In this document: in pieces, positions 25,196 to 36,408 of the stretch
How positions within the stretch are numbered: the stretch's first letter is position 1
Layout of the letters: the number at the start of each line of letters is the position of its first letter
Assembly (NCBI RefSeq): GCF_900106035.1
Contig: NZ_FNUC01000004.1
Coordinates: 248,001-312,000, forward strand
Direction: 5' to 3'
Length of the DNA stretch: 64,000 nt
From: Jiangella alba
GTDB lineage: Bacteria; Actinomycetota; Actinomycetes; Jiangellales; Jiangellaceae
The notes under the pieces: generated by a model
Databases searched by the model: none
What the model saw: only the letters and a program-made list of their open reading frames with translations
What the model was told of the DNA's origin: nothing
Position numbers and translations under genes: made by a program

Positions 25196-26476
25196 ATGGA
25201 CCGCCGTACGTTCATCGCATCCGCCGGTGCCGCAGGCGCCGCCGTCGTCGCCGCCCCGTCAGTCGCGTTCGCCACCGGCAACGACCCGGCGAGGGCCGTG
25301 CTGACGGGCGCGCAGCGGCTGGCCGACGACGGCTGGACGGCGCTGTCCGGCCACCGCGTCGGCGTCATCTCGAACCCGACCGGGATCCTCCCGGACGCGT
25401 CGCACATCGTCGACAGCATGGTCGCCTCCGGCGCCGTGAACATCGTCGGCGTGTTCGGCCCCGAGCACGGCTTCCGCGGCTCGGCGCAGGCCGGCGAGGC
25501 GGAGGAGACGACGATCGACCCGCGCACCGGCGTGACGGTGTACGACGCGTACGGCGCGCAGGAGGCCGGCTTCATGCGGATGTTCGCCGAGGCGGACGTC
25601 GAGGTCGTCGTCTTCGACATCCAGGACGTCGGCGCCCGGTTCTACACCTACATCTGGACGATGTGGTCGGCGATGCGCGCGGCCGCCCGCATGGGGCTGA
25701 AGTTCGTCGTGCTGGACCGGCCGAATCCGGTCGGCGGCTCGGCCCGGGGACCGATGCTGTTCCCCGGGTTCGAGTCGGGCATCGGTCAGCGCTACATCGT
25801 CCAGCAGCACGGCATGACGGTCGGCGAGCTGGCCCGGTTCTTCAACACCGAGTTCCTGCCCGACGACGCCGGCGCCTCCGTCGAGGACCTCGAGGTCGTG
25901 ACGATGCGCCGCTGGCGGCCCGATTCCCGCTACGCCGACACCGGCCTGCCGTGGGTGCTGCCCAGCCCGAACATGCCGACCCCCGAGACCGCGCAGGTCT
26001 ACGTGGGCACCTGCGTGTTCGAGGGGACGACGGCGTCGGAGGGCCGCGGCACCACGCGGCCGTTCGAGCTGATCGGCGCGCCGTACGGCACCTACCACTG
26101 GGCCGACGACCTCAACGCGGCCGGGCTGCCCGGCGTCGACTTCCGCGAGGCCTACTTCGTGCCGTGGATCAGCAAGAACGTCGGCGTGGTGAACGGGGGC
26201 GTCCAGCTGCACGTCACCGACCCGGCCGCGTTCGACCCGGTCCGCACCGGCGTCGCGATGCTGGTCGCGGCGAAGGGCCGGTATCCGGACACGTTCGCCT
26301 GGCGCGGCGGCGGCACCAGCGACGGCTTCATCCACAAGCTGCACGGGTCGGAGCGGCTGCGGGTGATGGTCGACGCGGGGGCGTCGACGGACGATATCGT
26401 CGCCTCGTGGCAGGACGAGCTGGCCGAGTTCGACCGGCGCCGCCAGCCGTACCTGCTCTACCGGGGCCGGCGATGA
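25196..26476 (+). CDS. namZ: Exo-beta-N-acetylmuramidase NamZ (DUF1343, GH171)
   Basis: 426 residues with a Tat-like leader (MDRRTFIASAGAAGAAVVAA). The DUF1343 core has VGVISNPTG, VGVFGPEHGFRG with the conserved Glu of GH171 (Glu90), VVVFDIQDVGARFYTYIWTM, LDRPNPVGG and the C-terminal DGFIHKL segment. GH171 enzymes remove MurNAc from the non-reducing end of peptidoglycan chains. ATG 25196 has GAGGAG five bases upstream. It follows nagZ by 29 bases and overlaps the next gene by ATGA, so the three act together. I infer the enzymatic role from family and context. Confidence 0.88.
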   Translation: MDRRTFIASAGAAGAAVVAAPSVAFATGNDPARAVLTGAQRLADDGWTALSGHRVGVISNPTGILPDASHIVDSMVASGAVNIVGVFGPEHGFRGSAQAGEAEETTIDPRTGVTVYDAYGAQEAGFMRMFAEADVEVVVFDIQDVGARFYTYIWTMWSAMRAAARMGLKFVVLDRPNPVGGSARGPMLFPGFESGIGQRYIVQQHGMTVGELARFFNTEFLPDDAGASVEDLEVVTMRRWRPDSRYADTGLPWVLPSPNMPTPETAQVYVGTCVFEGTTASEGRGTTRPFELIGAPYGTYHWADDLNAAGLPGVDFREAYFVPWISKNVGVVNGGVQLHVTDPAAFDPVRTGVAMLVAAKGRYPDTFAWRGGGTSDGFIHKLHGSERLRVMVDAGASTDDIVASWQDELAEFDRRRQPYLLYRGRR

Positions 26477-28209
26477 CGGCGCGCCGCGTCATCCTGGTCA
26501 CAGCGCTCGCGACGGCCCTGCTCGGCGCGGGCGTCCCCGCGGGCGCCGGCGGCGACGACGCCCGGTTCGACCGCCCGCACGACGACTTCATGTCGCCGCG
26601 CACCACGCTGCGCGCGGCCGATCCTGGCGACGTCGGCCTCGACGAGGATCGCGTCGACGCGCTGGTCGAGGCCGCCGCGTCGTACACCCAGACGCCGCCC
26701 GGCACCGCCCACCCGCTGTACTCCGGCATGACGGTGCTGGCCGCGCACGACGGCCGCGTCGTCGCCGAGGACGCCGCCGGCTGGGCGCTGCGGTTCACCG
26801 ACAACGCCGGCGGCGAGCTGCCGCAGGACGAGTGGGTCGCGGCCGGCACCGACACCATCTACGACCTCGCCTCGGTGTCGAAGCTGTTCACGACGATCGT
26901 CGTGCTGCAGCAGGTGGAGGCCGGCCGGGTCGACCTCGACGCGCCGGTCGCCCGGTACCTGCCCGCGTTCGCCGCCAACGGCAAGGAGGCCATCACCGTC
27001 CGGCAGCTGCTGACGCACACCAGCGGGCTGGTCGCATGGCTGCCGTTGTGGCGGGACTGGCCGACGCCGGAGGCGCGCATCGCCGCCGTCCTGAACACCA
27101 CCCCGGCGAACCCGCCCGGGACGACGTACCTCTACTCCGACCTCAACATGATCACGGCCGGGCTGATCGCCGAGACCGTCACCGGTGAGCCGCTGGACGA
27201 GCTGGTCGCCGGCGGCGTCACCGGGCCGCTCGGCATGACCGACACCGGCTACAACCCGCCCGCGTCCGAACTGCACCGCATCGCCGCGACGGAGTTCCAG
27301 GCGGCGCCGCCGCGCGGCATGGTCCGCGGCGAGGTGCACGACGAGAACGCGTGGTCCCTGAACGGCGTCGCGGGGCACGCCGGCGTGTTCGGCACGGCGC
27401 AGGATCTCGCCCGGCTGGCGCAGGCCATCCTCAACGGGGGTGCTTACGGCGGCGAGCGGATCCTGCGGCCGGACACCGTCGAAGCGATGCTCACCGACGA
27501 GAACGCCGCCTTCCCCGGCAACGCGCACGGCCTCGGCTTCGAGCTGGACCAGCGCTGGTACATGGACGCGCTGGCGTCGCCGTCGTCGGCCGGGCACACC
27601 GGCTTCACCGGAACGAGCATGGTCGTCGATCCGCAGTCGCGCTCGTTCGTGATCCTGCTGACCAACCGCGTGCACCCGTCGCGCAGTTGGGGCAGCATCA
27701 ACCCGGCCCGGCGGGCGGTCGCGCACGAACTGGCCTACGCGCTGGCCGTCGAACCGCGGGCCGGCGACGACGCCTGGCGGGCACACGAGGGCGACGCGAC
27801 GACGTCGACGCTCAGCCTGCCGGTCGAGTTGTCCGGCAGCTCGACGCTGCTGTTCGACCTGTTCGTCGACACCGAGTCGACCGACACCCTGACGCTGGAG
27901 CGCTCCACCGACGACGGCGCCACCTGGACGCCGGTGCCGTTCTCGGCCCGGGCCGGCGGCGAGACGATCGACGCCACCGACGGCGTCGTCAGCGGCTACC
28001 AGGGCCGGCAGTGGTGGACGGTGCGGGCCGGGCTACCCGGCGACGGCGACACGATCCTGCGCTGGCGCTACGTCACCGACGCGCTCTACCAGGGCCGCGG
28101 CGTCTACGTCGACGGCGTCAAGGTGCGCACCCGCGGCAAGCCGGTGTTCGACGGCGAGCGGCACCCGGACCGGTTCGTGGCCGACGGCTGGGTCAGATCA
28201 CGTCGATGA
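26473..28209 (+). CDS. Exported serine beta-lactamase-fold hydrolase (AmiE-like)
   Basis: 578 residues. Signal peptide 1-26; a class C-type beta-lactamase domain with SxxK in LASVSKLFT (Ser134, Lys137), a YSDLN second motif near residue 220 and HTGFTGTS as the third. The 150-residue C-terminal domain is beta-rich (VYVDGVKVRTRG) and may bind carbohydrate. In Bacillus subtilis the third gene of the namZ-nagZ cluster is AmiE, an N-acetylmuramoyl-L-alanine amidase of this fold; context suggests the same job here. ATGA overlap with namZ. Its end overlaps the convergent HAD gene by 17 bases. Confidence 0.82.
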   Translation: MTARRVILVTALATALLGAGVPAGAGGDDARFDRPHDDFMSPRTTLRAADPGDVGLDEDRVDALVEAAASYTQTPPGTAHPLYSGMTVLAAHDGRVVAEDAAGWALRFTDNAGGELPQDEWVAAGTDTIYDLASVSKLFTTIVVLQQVEAGRVDLDAPVARYLPAFAANGKEAITVRQLLTHTSGLVAWLPLWRDWPTPEARIAAVLNTTPANPPGTTYLYSDLNMITAGLIAETVTGEPLDELVAGGVTGPLGMTDTGYNPPASELHRIAATEFQAAPPRGMVRGEVHDENAWSLNGVAGHAGVFGTAQDLARLAQAILNGGAYGGERILRPDTVEAMLTDENAAFPGNAHGLGFELDQRWYMDALASPSSAGHTGFTGTSMVVDPQSRSFVILLTNRVHPSRSWGSINPARRAVAHELAYALAVEPRAGDDAWRAHEGDATTSTLSLPVELSGSSTLLFDLFVDTESTDTLTLERSTDDGATWTPVPFSARAGGETIDATDGVVSGYQGRQWWTVRAGLPGDGDTILRWRYVTDALYQGRGVYVDGVKVRTRGKPVFDGERHPDRFVADGWVRSRR

Positions 28210-28969
28210 GGTCGGCCACCGAGTTGACCACGTGGTTCGGCTGGAACGGGAACCGGCCGATGTCGGCGCGGGCGGTGGAGCCGGTCAGCACCAGGTAGGT
28301 GCGCAGGCCGGCCTCCATGCCCGCGACGACGTCGGTGTCCATGCGGTCGCCGACCATGGCCGTCATCTCGGAGTGCGCCTCGATGGCGTTCATCGCGCTG
28401 CGGAACATCATCGGGTTCGGTTTGCCCACGTAGTACGGGTCGCGGCCGGTGGCCCGGGTGATCATGGCGGCGACGGCGCCGGTGGCCGGCAGTGGGCCGT
28501 CCTGCGACGGGCCGGTGGAGTCGGGGTTGGTGGCGATGAACCGGGCGCCCTCGCCGATCAGCCGGATCGCCCGGGTGATGGCCTCGAACGAGTAGGTGCG
28601 GGTCTCGCCCAGCACCACGTAGTCGGGCTTGATGTCGGTGAGGACGTAGCCGATCTCGTGCAGCGCCGTGGTCAGCCCGGCTTCGCCGATGACGTACGCC
28701 GTGCCGCCCGGGTGCTGGTCGTCGAGGAACTGCGCCGTCGCCAGCGCAGACGTCCAGATGGACTGTTCGGGGAGGTCGAGGCCGCTGCGCGCCAGCCGGG
28801 CGGCGAGGTCGCGCGGCGTGTAGATGGAGTTGTTGGTGAGCACCAGGAAGCGCCGCTCGCGGTCGACGAGGCGGCGCAGGAAGTCCGCCGCGCCCGGGAT
28901 GGCGCGGTCCTCGTGCACGAGGACGCCGTCCATGTCGGTCAGCCAGCACTCGATCTCGCGGTCGCTCAC
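28193..28969 (-). CDS. HAD-IIA family phosphatase (NagD-like)
   Basis: 258 residues with the HAD motifs CWLTDMDGVLVHED (nucleophile Asp), FLVLTNNS (motif II), YYVGKPNPMMF (motif III Lys) and AMVGDRMDTDVVAGMEAGL (motif IV). The cap type is IIA, as in NagD and PNPase-like phosphatases. The GTG at 28969 is chosen so the protein starts VSDREIECWLTDMDG like homologues; a frame start at 29050 would run into the neighbouring promoter. The ribosome site is weak, so the start is uncertain by a few codons. Substrate unknown. Confidence 0.88.
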   Translation of the reverse strand: MSDREIECWLTDMDGVLVHEDRAIPGAADFLRRLVDRERRFLVLTNNSIYTPRDLAARLARSGLDLPEQSIWTSALATAQFLDDQHPGGTAYVIGEAGLTTALHEIGYVLTDIKPDYVVLGETRTYSFEAITRAIRLIGEGARFIATNPDSTGPSQDGPLPATGAVAAMITRATGRDPYYVGKPNPMMFRSAMNAIEAHSEMTAMVGDRMDTDVVAGMEAGLRTYLVLTGSTARADIGRFPFQPNHVVNSVADLIDVI

Positions 28970-29076
28970 GCGCACCACTCTAGGACGTGGCGCGTTCGTT
29001 CCCTCACTGTCGGACGGATCGGGTAGGGTCGCCGGGGTTTGACCAATCACGCACCCCCTTGCATAGGAGTTCCACG

Positions 29077-29445
29077 ATGTCCCGATCCACCCGGTCCGCT
29101 TCGCTGCTCGGCGCCGCGGCCGCTCTCGTCCTCGGCCTCACCGCGTGTAGCAGCGACGGCGGCGGGGAGTACTGCGATCTGCTGAACGCCGCCGAGGACG
29201 ACTCGTCGCTGGCCGACGCCGACCCCACCGACCCGGAGGCGATGGAGGAGTTCTCCAACCGCATCCAGGAGATCGTCGACGCCGCGCCCGACGACATCAA
29301 GGGCGACTGGGAGACGTTCGCGTCCTCCCTCGAGGCCGCCTCCGACCCCGAGTCGGTCGACGAGGACGCCATGACCGAGACCATGACGGCGCTCGAGAAC
29401 ATCACCCAGAACGTTCAGGACGAGTGCGACATCGACATGAGCTGA
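29077..29445 (+). CDS. Small lipoprotein of unknown function
   Basis: 122 residues. The signal peptide ends in the lipobox LTAC (Cys22 or so), so the mature protein is lipid-anchored outside the membrane. The remainder is acidic and helical, with two further cysteines (GEYCDLLNAA and DECDIDMS) at its two ends that could pair. The ATG at 29077 has AGGAG eight bases upstream. It is divergent from the HAD gene and closed by a strong terminator. No family recognised. Confidence 0.8.
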   Translation: MSRSTRSASLLGAAAALVLGLTACSSDGGGEYCDLLNAAEDDSSLADADPTDPEAMEEFSNRIQEIVDAAPDDIKGDWETFASSLEAASDPESVDEDAMTETMTALENITQNVQDECDIDMS

Positions 29446-29460
29446 CCGCTCAGCACGCGA

Positions 29461-29492
29461 AACGGCCCCGGAGCGGATGCTCCGGGGCCGTT
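29461..29492. terminator. Strong bidirectional terminator
   Basis: AACGGCCCCGGAGC (29461-29474) pairs perfectly with GCTCCGGGGCCGTT (29479-29492) around a four-base loop. It sits between the converging lipoprotein and clpC genes, 16 bases after each stop or less. Confidence 0.93.
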
Positions 29493-29508
29493 GTCGTCGT
29501 GACGGTCG

Positions 29509-32052
<2,544 letters not shown>

Positions 32053-32288
32053 CAGTGGCGCTCCTTGCCGAGCGGTCGGCTGTGGAGACGGGGACTCCAC
32101 ATCTGACCATTCGATGCTATATCCGCCGGCCGCTTCTCTCTCCGCGGTGGTCCCGGAGCGAGACGGCGGCGACGGATCCTTCGTACTTACTGTGCCTGCA
32201 AGAACACCACGCCGGGTACCCGATGTTCCACTCGATGAGCCTGTTGACCCCGGAGTTCGCTGCGGGCGAAGTTCCGTAGAGTAGCCCG

Positions 32289-33311
32289 ATGCGCCGCGCC
32301 GCCGTCACTCTCGCGGCGTTCGTGGCTCTGTGTGCGGGCTGCGCGGCCGACGACGAGCCGGCGCTGACGCACGTCACCCCGTCCCCCGCCGCCGCGACCT
32401 CCTGGGACGACCTGAGCGGCCGGCTGGCGGCCCTCGACGCCGACGTCGGCATGGTGGCGGCCCGCGTCGACGACTCCGGGCGCTGCGAGCCGGTGGCGGA
32501 ACTCGACCCCGCCACGCCGCGGCCGATGGCGTCGATCTTCAAGCTGTACGTGCTGGGCGCCGCCGCGGCCGCCGTCGACGCCGGGTCGCTGGCCTGGACC
32601 GACCAGCTCACCGTCAACGGCGGGCTGCGCAGCCTGCCGTCCGGCGAGCTGCAGGACCTGCCCGACGGCACCGCGGTCTCGGTGGAGCGGGCGGCGGCGA
32701 TGATGATCGCGGTCAGCGACAACACGGGCGCCGAGCTGCTGATGGACCGCGTCGGCCGGGCCGCCGTCGAGGACGCGATGACGGCCATGGGGCACGCGCG
32801 GCCGCAGCTGAACCGTCCGTTCCTCACCACGCGCGAGTTCTTCACCGTCGGCTGGGGGCCGCTGGACCTGCGGGACGACTGGGCCGGGGCCGGTGCGGCG
32901 GCGCGGACGCGGATGCTGGCGGCGCTGCCCGGCGGCCCGCTGCGGGTGTCCGGGCCGGACATCACCGACCCGGTCTGGGACTCCGGCGTCGACTGGTTCG
33001 GCTCCGCCCTGGATGTGTGCGCGGCGCAGGCCGCCCTGCATACGTCGCAGGACCCCGTGCTGCGCGCGGTGCTGGGGCGGAACCGCGGGGTGACGATCGA
33101 CGAGGGCGACTGGCCCTACGTCAGCTACAAGGGCGGCAGCGCGCCCGGCGTGCTGACGGCGTCGTGGTACGGCGAGCGCGCCGACGGGCAGCGATACGTG
33201 TTCGTCATGCAGGCCGCGGCGACGTCCACGAGCGCGCTGGCGGACGCCGACGCGTTCTTCGCGCTGGGTGCGGACGCGTTCGCGCTACTGGCCGGTCACC
33301 AGGGGCCGTAG
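32289..33311 (+). CDS. Lipoprotein with class A beta-lactamase fold
   Basis: 340 residues. Lipobox LCAGC near residue 18. The serine hydrolase motifs are SxxK at Ser82 (MASIFK), SDN at 143-145 and KGG in YKGGSAPGVL, in place of the usual KTG/KSG. No ExxLN omega-loop glutamate is visible, so efficient beta-lactam hydrolysis is doubtful. It may be a penicillin-interacting or esterase-like protein, comparable with LpqF-type proteins near clpC1 in mycobacteria. ATG at 32289. The end overlaps the convergent DUF2516 gene by 16 bases. Confidence 0.82.
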   Translation: MRRAAVTLAAFVALCAGCAADDEPALTHVTPSPAAATSWDDLSGRLAALDADVGMVAARVDDSGRCEPVAELDPATPRPMASIFKLYVLGAAAAAVDAGSLAWTDQLTVNGGLRSLPSGELQDLPDGTAVSVERAAAMMIAVSDNTGAELLMDRVGRAAVEDAMTAMGHARPQLNRPFLTTREFFTVGWGPLDLRDDWAGAGAAARTRMLAALPGGPLRVSGPDITDPVWDSGVDWFGSALDVCAAQAALHTSQDPVLRAVLGRNRGVTIDEGDWPYVSYKGGSAPGVLTASWYGERADGQRYVFVMQAAATSTSALADADAFFALGADAFALLAGHQGP

Positions 33312-33634
33312 GGCCCGTCGTGGGTGTTGCCGCCGCGCCGGCCGCCGCCGTACTGCCGCACCGCCGGCCGGACGTCGACCAGGTACACGGCCGCGCCGAC
33401 CACGCCGAGCAGGTTCACGAAGAACAGCGGCGACGGGAACAGCGCGATCTCGATGAGGGTGGCGACGCCCAGAATCGCCAGCCAGATGGTCTTGCTCCAT
33501 TTGCCGGCGGCGGGGAACGCCTGCGTCGGCACCCGGAGCGCGTCGACGAACGCGTACCCCTTCAACCCCAGCGCGCCGACGCCCAGCAGCACCAGGATCC
33601 AGGACTGGAAGTCACCGAAAGCGTTGGGGCCCAT
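33296..33634 (-). CDS. DUF2516 family membrane protein
   Basis: 112 residues with two to three hydrophobic segments (ILVLLGVGALGLKGYAFVDA, IWLAILGVATLIEIALF, LLGVVGAAVYLVDVRPAVR). The KGYAFVDALR and W-x-x-I-L motifs are typical of actinobacterial DUF2516. Function unknown. It is 37 bases after the HbhA-like gene on the same strand and probably the last gene of the XRE-HbhA-DUF2516 unit, a trio often found together in actinobacteria. Confidence 0.85.
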   Translation of the reverse strand: MGPNAFGDFQSWILVLLGVGALGLKGYAFVDALRVPTQAFPAAGKWSKTIWLAILGVATLIEIALFPSPLFFVNLLGVVGAAVYLVDVRPAVRQYGGGRRGGNTHDGPYGPW

Positions 33635-33671
33635 GGCGCAACTCTACGTGATCTACCGGCGTGCGCCGAGG

Positions 33672-34133
33672 TCAGCGCTTGGGCTTCAGGTCGTCGGCCG
33701 CCTTCTCGGTGATCTCGGCCACCTCGTCGGCGGCGTCGGCCACCCGGTCGCGCACGTTCGCGACCGCGTGCTCGACGGCCGGCCCGTAGTCGGAGCGCAG
33801 CTTCGTGACGACGCCCTCGCCGCGGCTGGCGAACTGCTCGTAGGCCTTGCCGGCCTCGCGACCGGCGTCGGCCAGCAGCTCGCGCACCTTCTGCGGCAGG
33901 TCGGCGGCCTTCGCCTGCGCCGACAGCAGAAGGTCGGGCAGGCCCTCGCGGAACGCCTTCACGTCGGCCGGCAGCTCGGCGAACCGCGCGCGGAACTCGT
34001 CGCGCAGCTTCTCGTCGTTGACGGCCTCGGTGACCTTCGCCGGCAGCTCCCGCAGCGCCTGGACGGCGGCCTCGGCGGCTCCGGCGGCGGCGTAGAGGGG
34101 CTTGCGGTCGGTGTTCGTGGTGTCGGTGGTCAT
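33672..34133 (-). CDS. Heparin-binding hemagglutinin-like helical protein
   Basis: 153 residues, almost entirely amphipathic helix with heptad-like spacing (for example ELPADVKAFREGLPDLLLSA). The C-terminus carries Lys and Ala-rich sequence ending AADDLKPKR, shorter than the lysine repeats of mycobacterial HbhA. HbhA proteins are surface adhesins or lipid-associated proteins. ATG 34133 is used; a GTG at 34142 overlaps the regulator's TGA (GTGA) and is an alternative coupled start. Both neighbours fit the HbhA locus of mycobacteria. Confidence 0.75.
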   Translation of the reverse strand: MTTDTTNTDRKPLYAAAGAAEAAVQALRELPAKVTEAVNDEKLRDEFRARFAELPADVKAFREGLPDLLLSAQAKAADLPQKVRELLADAGREAGKAYEQFASRGEGVVTKLRSDYGPAVEHAVANVRDRVADAADEVAEITEKAADDLKPKR

Positions 34134-34138
34134 GGGGA

Positions 34139-34498
34139 TCACCCTTCTTTCTCGGCGCCGTGGCGCGCGGCGTTCGCGGCCCGGAACGATGCGTAGACGT
34201 CGAGCAGCGCCCGCTTCTGCTGCTCGTCGAGCCCGGGGTCGGCCAGGACGGCGTCCTCGACGCTGTGGTCGCCGCTGGGTTCGTCCAGCAGCCCGGCCCG
34301 GACGTAGAGCGCCTCGGAGGAGATGCGCAGCGCCTTCGCGATCTGCTGCAACACCTCGGCCGACGGTTTACGCAGGCCGCGCTCGATCTGGCTGAGGTAC
34401 GGGTTGCTGACGCCGGCGAGGTCGGACAGCTGCCGGAGCGACAGCTGCGCGGTGCGCCGCTGGTCGCGGAGGAACTCGCCGATGCCGGCCTTCGTCAT
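34139..34498 (-). CDS. XRE-family helix-turn-helix regulator
   Basis: 119 residues. The Cro/CI-type HTH is LRDQRRTAQLSLRQLSDLAG followed by VSNPYLSQIERGLRKPSAEV, near the N-terminus. The C-terminal half is helical and acidic. The ATG at 34498 gives MTKAGIGEFLRDQ, as in homologues; the frame's extra 12 codons have no support. It is the first gene of the HbhA-like/DUF2516 unit and probably controls it. Confidence 0.88.
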   Translation of the reverse strand: MTKAGIGEFLRDQRRTAQLSLRQLSDLAGVSNPYLSQIERGLRKPSAEVLQQIAKALRISSEALYVRAGLLDEPSGDHSVEDAVLADPGLDEQQKRALLDVYASFRAANAARHGAEKEG

Positions 34499-34984
34499 GC
34501 TTCGACTGTAGCTAACTTTTGCAAGCAGATGCAAACGGTGGCTAGCGCCGGGGTGGGCGGACCGGGACGGAGCGGCCGGGTGGGGCGGCTTGGTCGGCGG
34601 GGTAGCGGCTGGCTGGCTCCGGGGGGCCGGTCGGGGGCGGCTGGCCAGTCTGGGCGGCTGGCCCGGCGGCGCAGCGGACGGCGGCGGCAGTGCGCGGCGA
34701 CGACCTGAGCGTTTCAGCCGGAATACGGTCCCCGCCCGGCCGGGAGGGCACCCACCCTACGGGCGGGCGCCGACAACGTTCGCGCGGCGAGCAGCTGGCC
34801 CGGCGGCGCACCGGACGGCAGCGACCTGAACGTTTCAGCCGGAGTACGGTCCCCGCCCGGCTGGGAGGGCACCCACCCTACGGGCGGGCGCCGACAACGT
34901 TCGCGCGGCGACAACGTTCGCGCGGCGAGCGGCTGGCCCGGCGGCGCAGCGGGCGGCGGCGGCAGTGCGCGGCGCCGAGGAGCG
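34499..34984. other. Gene-free stretch between the XRE regulator and the GH15-like gene
   Basis: Apart from the repeat array above, the first 40 bases (34499-34540, CTAACTTTTGCAAGCAGATG) are the least GC-rich and probably hold the XRE promoter. TTTGCAAGCAGATGCAAA at 34515-34532 is an inverted repeat (TTTGCA...TGCAAA) and a likely autoregulatory operator. No gene is seen. Confidence 0.5.
34620..34975 (+). repeat. Tandem array containing two dispersed CCCACCCTACGGGCGGGC elements
   Basis: GGCTGGCCCGGCGGCGCA-like blocks at about 34657, 34793 and 34931 alternate with two copies (34697-34790 and 34818-34910) of CGTTTCAGCCGGA(A/G)TACGGTCCCCGCCCGG, GGGAGGGCACCCACCCTACG and GCCGACAACGTTCGCGCGGC. The second copy has an extra GACAACGTTCGCGCGGC. 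The period is about 120 bases. Confidence 0.85.
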
Positions 34985-36331
34985 TCAGTCGGCGGCGGGC
35001 ACGACCGGGAGGCCGTCCTCCAGCTCCGCCAGCGTGAGCAGCACCAGCGACGACGTCCAGGCGAGGGGCGCGACGGAGGCCGGCGTGGCCTCGGAGTCGA
35101 CCTTCTCGGGCAGCGAGCCGAGCGGCGTGCGGTAGTCGTCGAGGAAGGTGAGCAGGCGGTCGGCGTCGTCGCGATCGCCGTTGCCGGCCAGCGCGAGCGC
35201 CAACAGCGCCGTCTCGGGCGTCCACGCGACGTCGACGTCCTTGCGCCAGGCCTCGCCGGGGCGGTGGCCGCCGTTGGGGACCCGCAGCGCCACCTCGGTG
35301 TCACGCACGGCCGCGCTGACCTCGGGCGTCGACGGCGCGAAGGGCGGGGCGAGGAACGTCACCGCGGCGTCGGCGCCACCGTCGGGGAGTGTGCGCGGGT
35401 AGCCGTGGGCGCCGAACTCGCGGGCGACGGCCTCGTCGAGGCGGCGGGCGGCGTTGCTCCAGACGAACGGGTCCTCGACGCCGAGCTGCGGCGCCAGCGC
35501 GAGCGCCGAGCGCAGCCCGAGCGACAGCGGCGCCGCCACCCCGAGCGTCAACTCGGACTCCTCCTTCTCCCAGTAGTCCGACGACGGCTCGGGCAGGCCG
35601 TCGTCCTCGAGGGAACCGACGATGGCGTTCGCCGACGCGATGACGGCCGGCCGCATGTCCTCCAGCACCTCGGCCGCGACGTCAGGCTCGGCGGTCTGCG
35701 ACACCAGCCACACCGCCCACAGCACCCAGCCGGCGCTGTCGAGCTGCTTGGGCCGGTCGTCGGGCGGGCCGGAGCCGTCGGAGAGGTAGCGCGCCTCCCA
35801 CTCGCCGTCGGCCGGGGCCACCCGGGCGAGGAAGCCGAGCACGTCGGCCGCTTCGTCGTCGTGCCCGGTGACGGCGTAGGCGGCGGCCGCGAACGACGCG
35901 TCGCGTGGCCAGACGTGCCGCCAGGCGGTGACGGGGGCGGCGATCAGCGCGCCGGTGGGCGACGTCAGGGCGCGGAGGTCGAGCAGCGCCCGCTCGGACA
36001 TCGCGTGGTACCGGGTGCCGTGGCCGGGGATGTCGCCGTCGGACAGCCAGCGGCGGTCGTCGTCGATCTGGGCCGAGACGGCGGGATCGGACCGGTTCGC
36101 GGAGCTGAGCACGCTGCTGCCGGGCACGAACGCCGCGTCGGATCCGGCCGGCACCGTGGCCACCACACCGCCGGGTTCGACCATGACGCCGTCGGCCCGC
36201 AGCGGGAGGACGGTGCCGCGCGACGGGGCCATGCTGAGTGCGGCGATGACGAGGATCACCGCCGGTAGCCCAATGCGCCACCCGAGGCGGCGGGACGATC
36301 GCACCTCACCAGCGTACGTGGTCCAGACCAT
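34985..36331 (-). CDS. GH15-like (alpha/alpha)6-barrel glycoside hydrolase, membrane-anchored
   Basis: 448 residues. One hydrophobic segment (about 18-35, LPAVILVIAALSMA) anchors or exports it. The body is an (alpha/alpha)6-type fold with VTAWRHVWPRDASFAAAAYA, the W-x-W-x-R-D motif of glucoamylase-like GH15 enzymes, then LDSAGWVLWAVWLV and SDYWEKEE, which supplies a candidate catalytic Glu. A late VDVAWTPETALLALAL helix follows. It probably acts on an extracellular alpha-glucan, but the substrate is inferred. The ATG at 36331 is divergent from the permease gene at 36409. Confidence 0.78.
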   Translation of the reverse strand: MVWTTYAGEVRSSRRLGWRIGLPAVILVIAALSMAPSRGTVLPLRADGVMVEPGGVVATVPAGSDAAFVPGSSVLSSANRSDPAVSAQIDDDRRWLSDGDIPGHGTRYHAMSERALLDLRALTSPTGALIAAPVTAWRHVWPRDASFAAAAYAVTGHDDEAADVLGFLARVAPADGEWEARYLSDGSGPPDDRPKQLDSAGWVLWAVWLVSQTAEPDVAAEVLEDMRPAVIASANAIVGSLEDDGLPEPSSDYWEKEESELTLGVAAPLSLGLRSALALAPQLGVEDPFVWSNAARRLDEAVAREFGAHGYPRTLPDGGADAAVTFLAPPFAPSTPEVSAAVRDTEVALRVPNGGHRPGEAWRKDVDVAWTPETALLALALAGNGDRDDADRLLTFLDDYRTPLGSLPEKVDSEATPASVAPLAWTSSLVLLTLAELEDGLPVVPAAD

Positions 36332-36408
36332 TGCGACGTTCTCCGCCCGGTCACGGTTCGGCCGCCGTCCGTTCTCCCGGAGTTGGTTCGAGGGTCCAGG
36401 ATGGTGCC

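Noticed and set aside
28970-29050. N-terminal extension of the HAD phosphatase
   Set aside because: It would occupy the promoter of the divergent lipoprotein gene and has no match to the family start.
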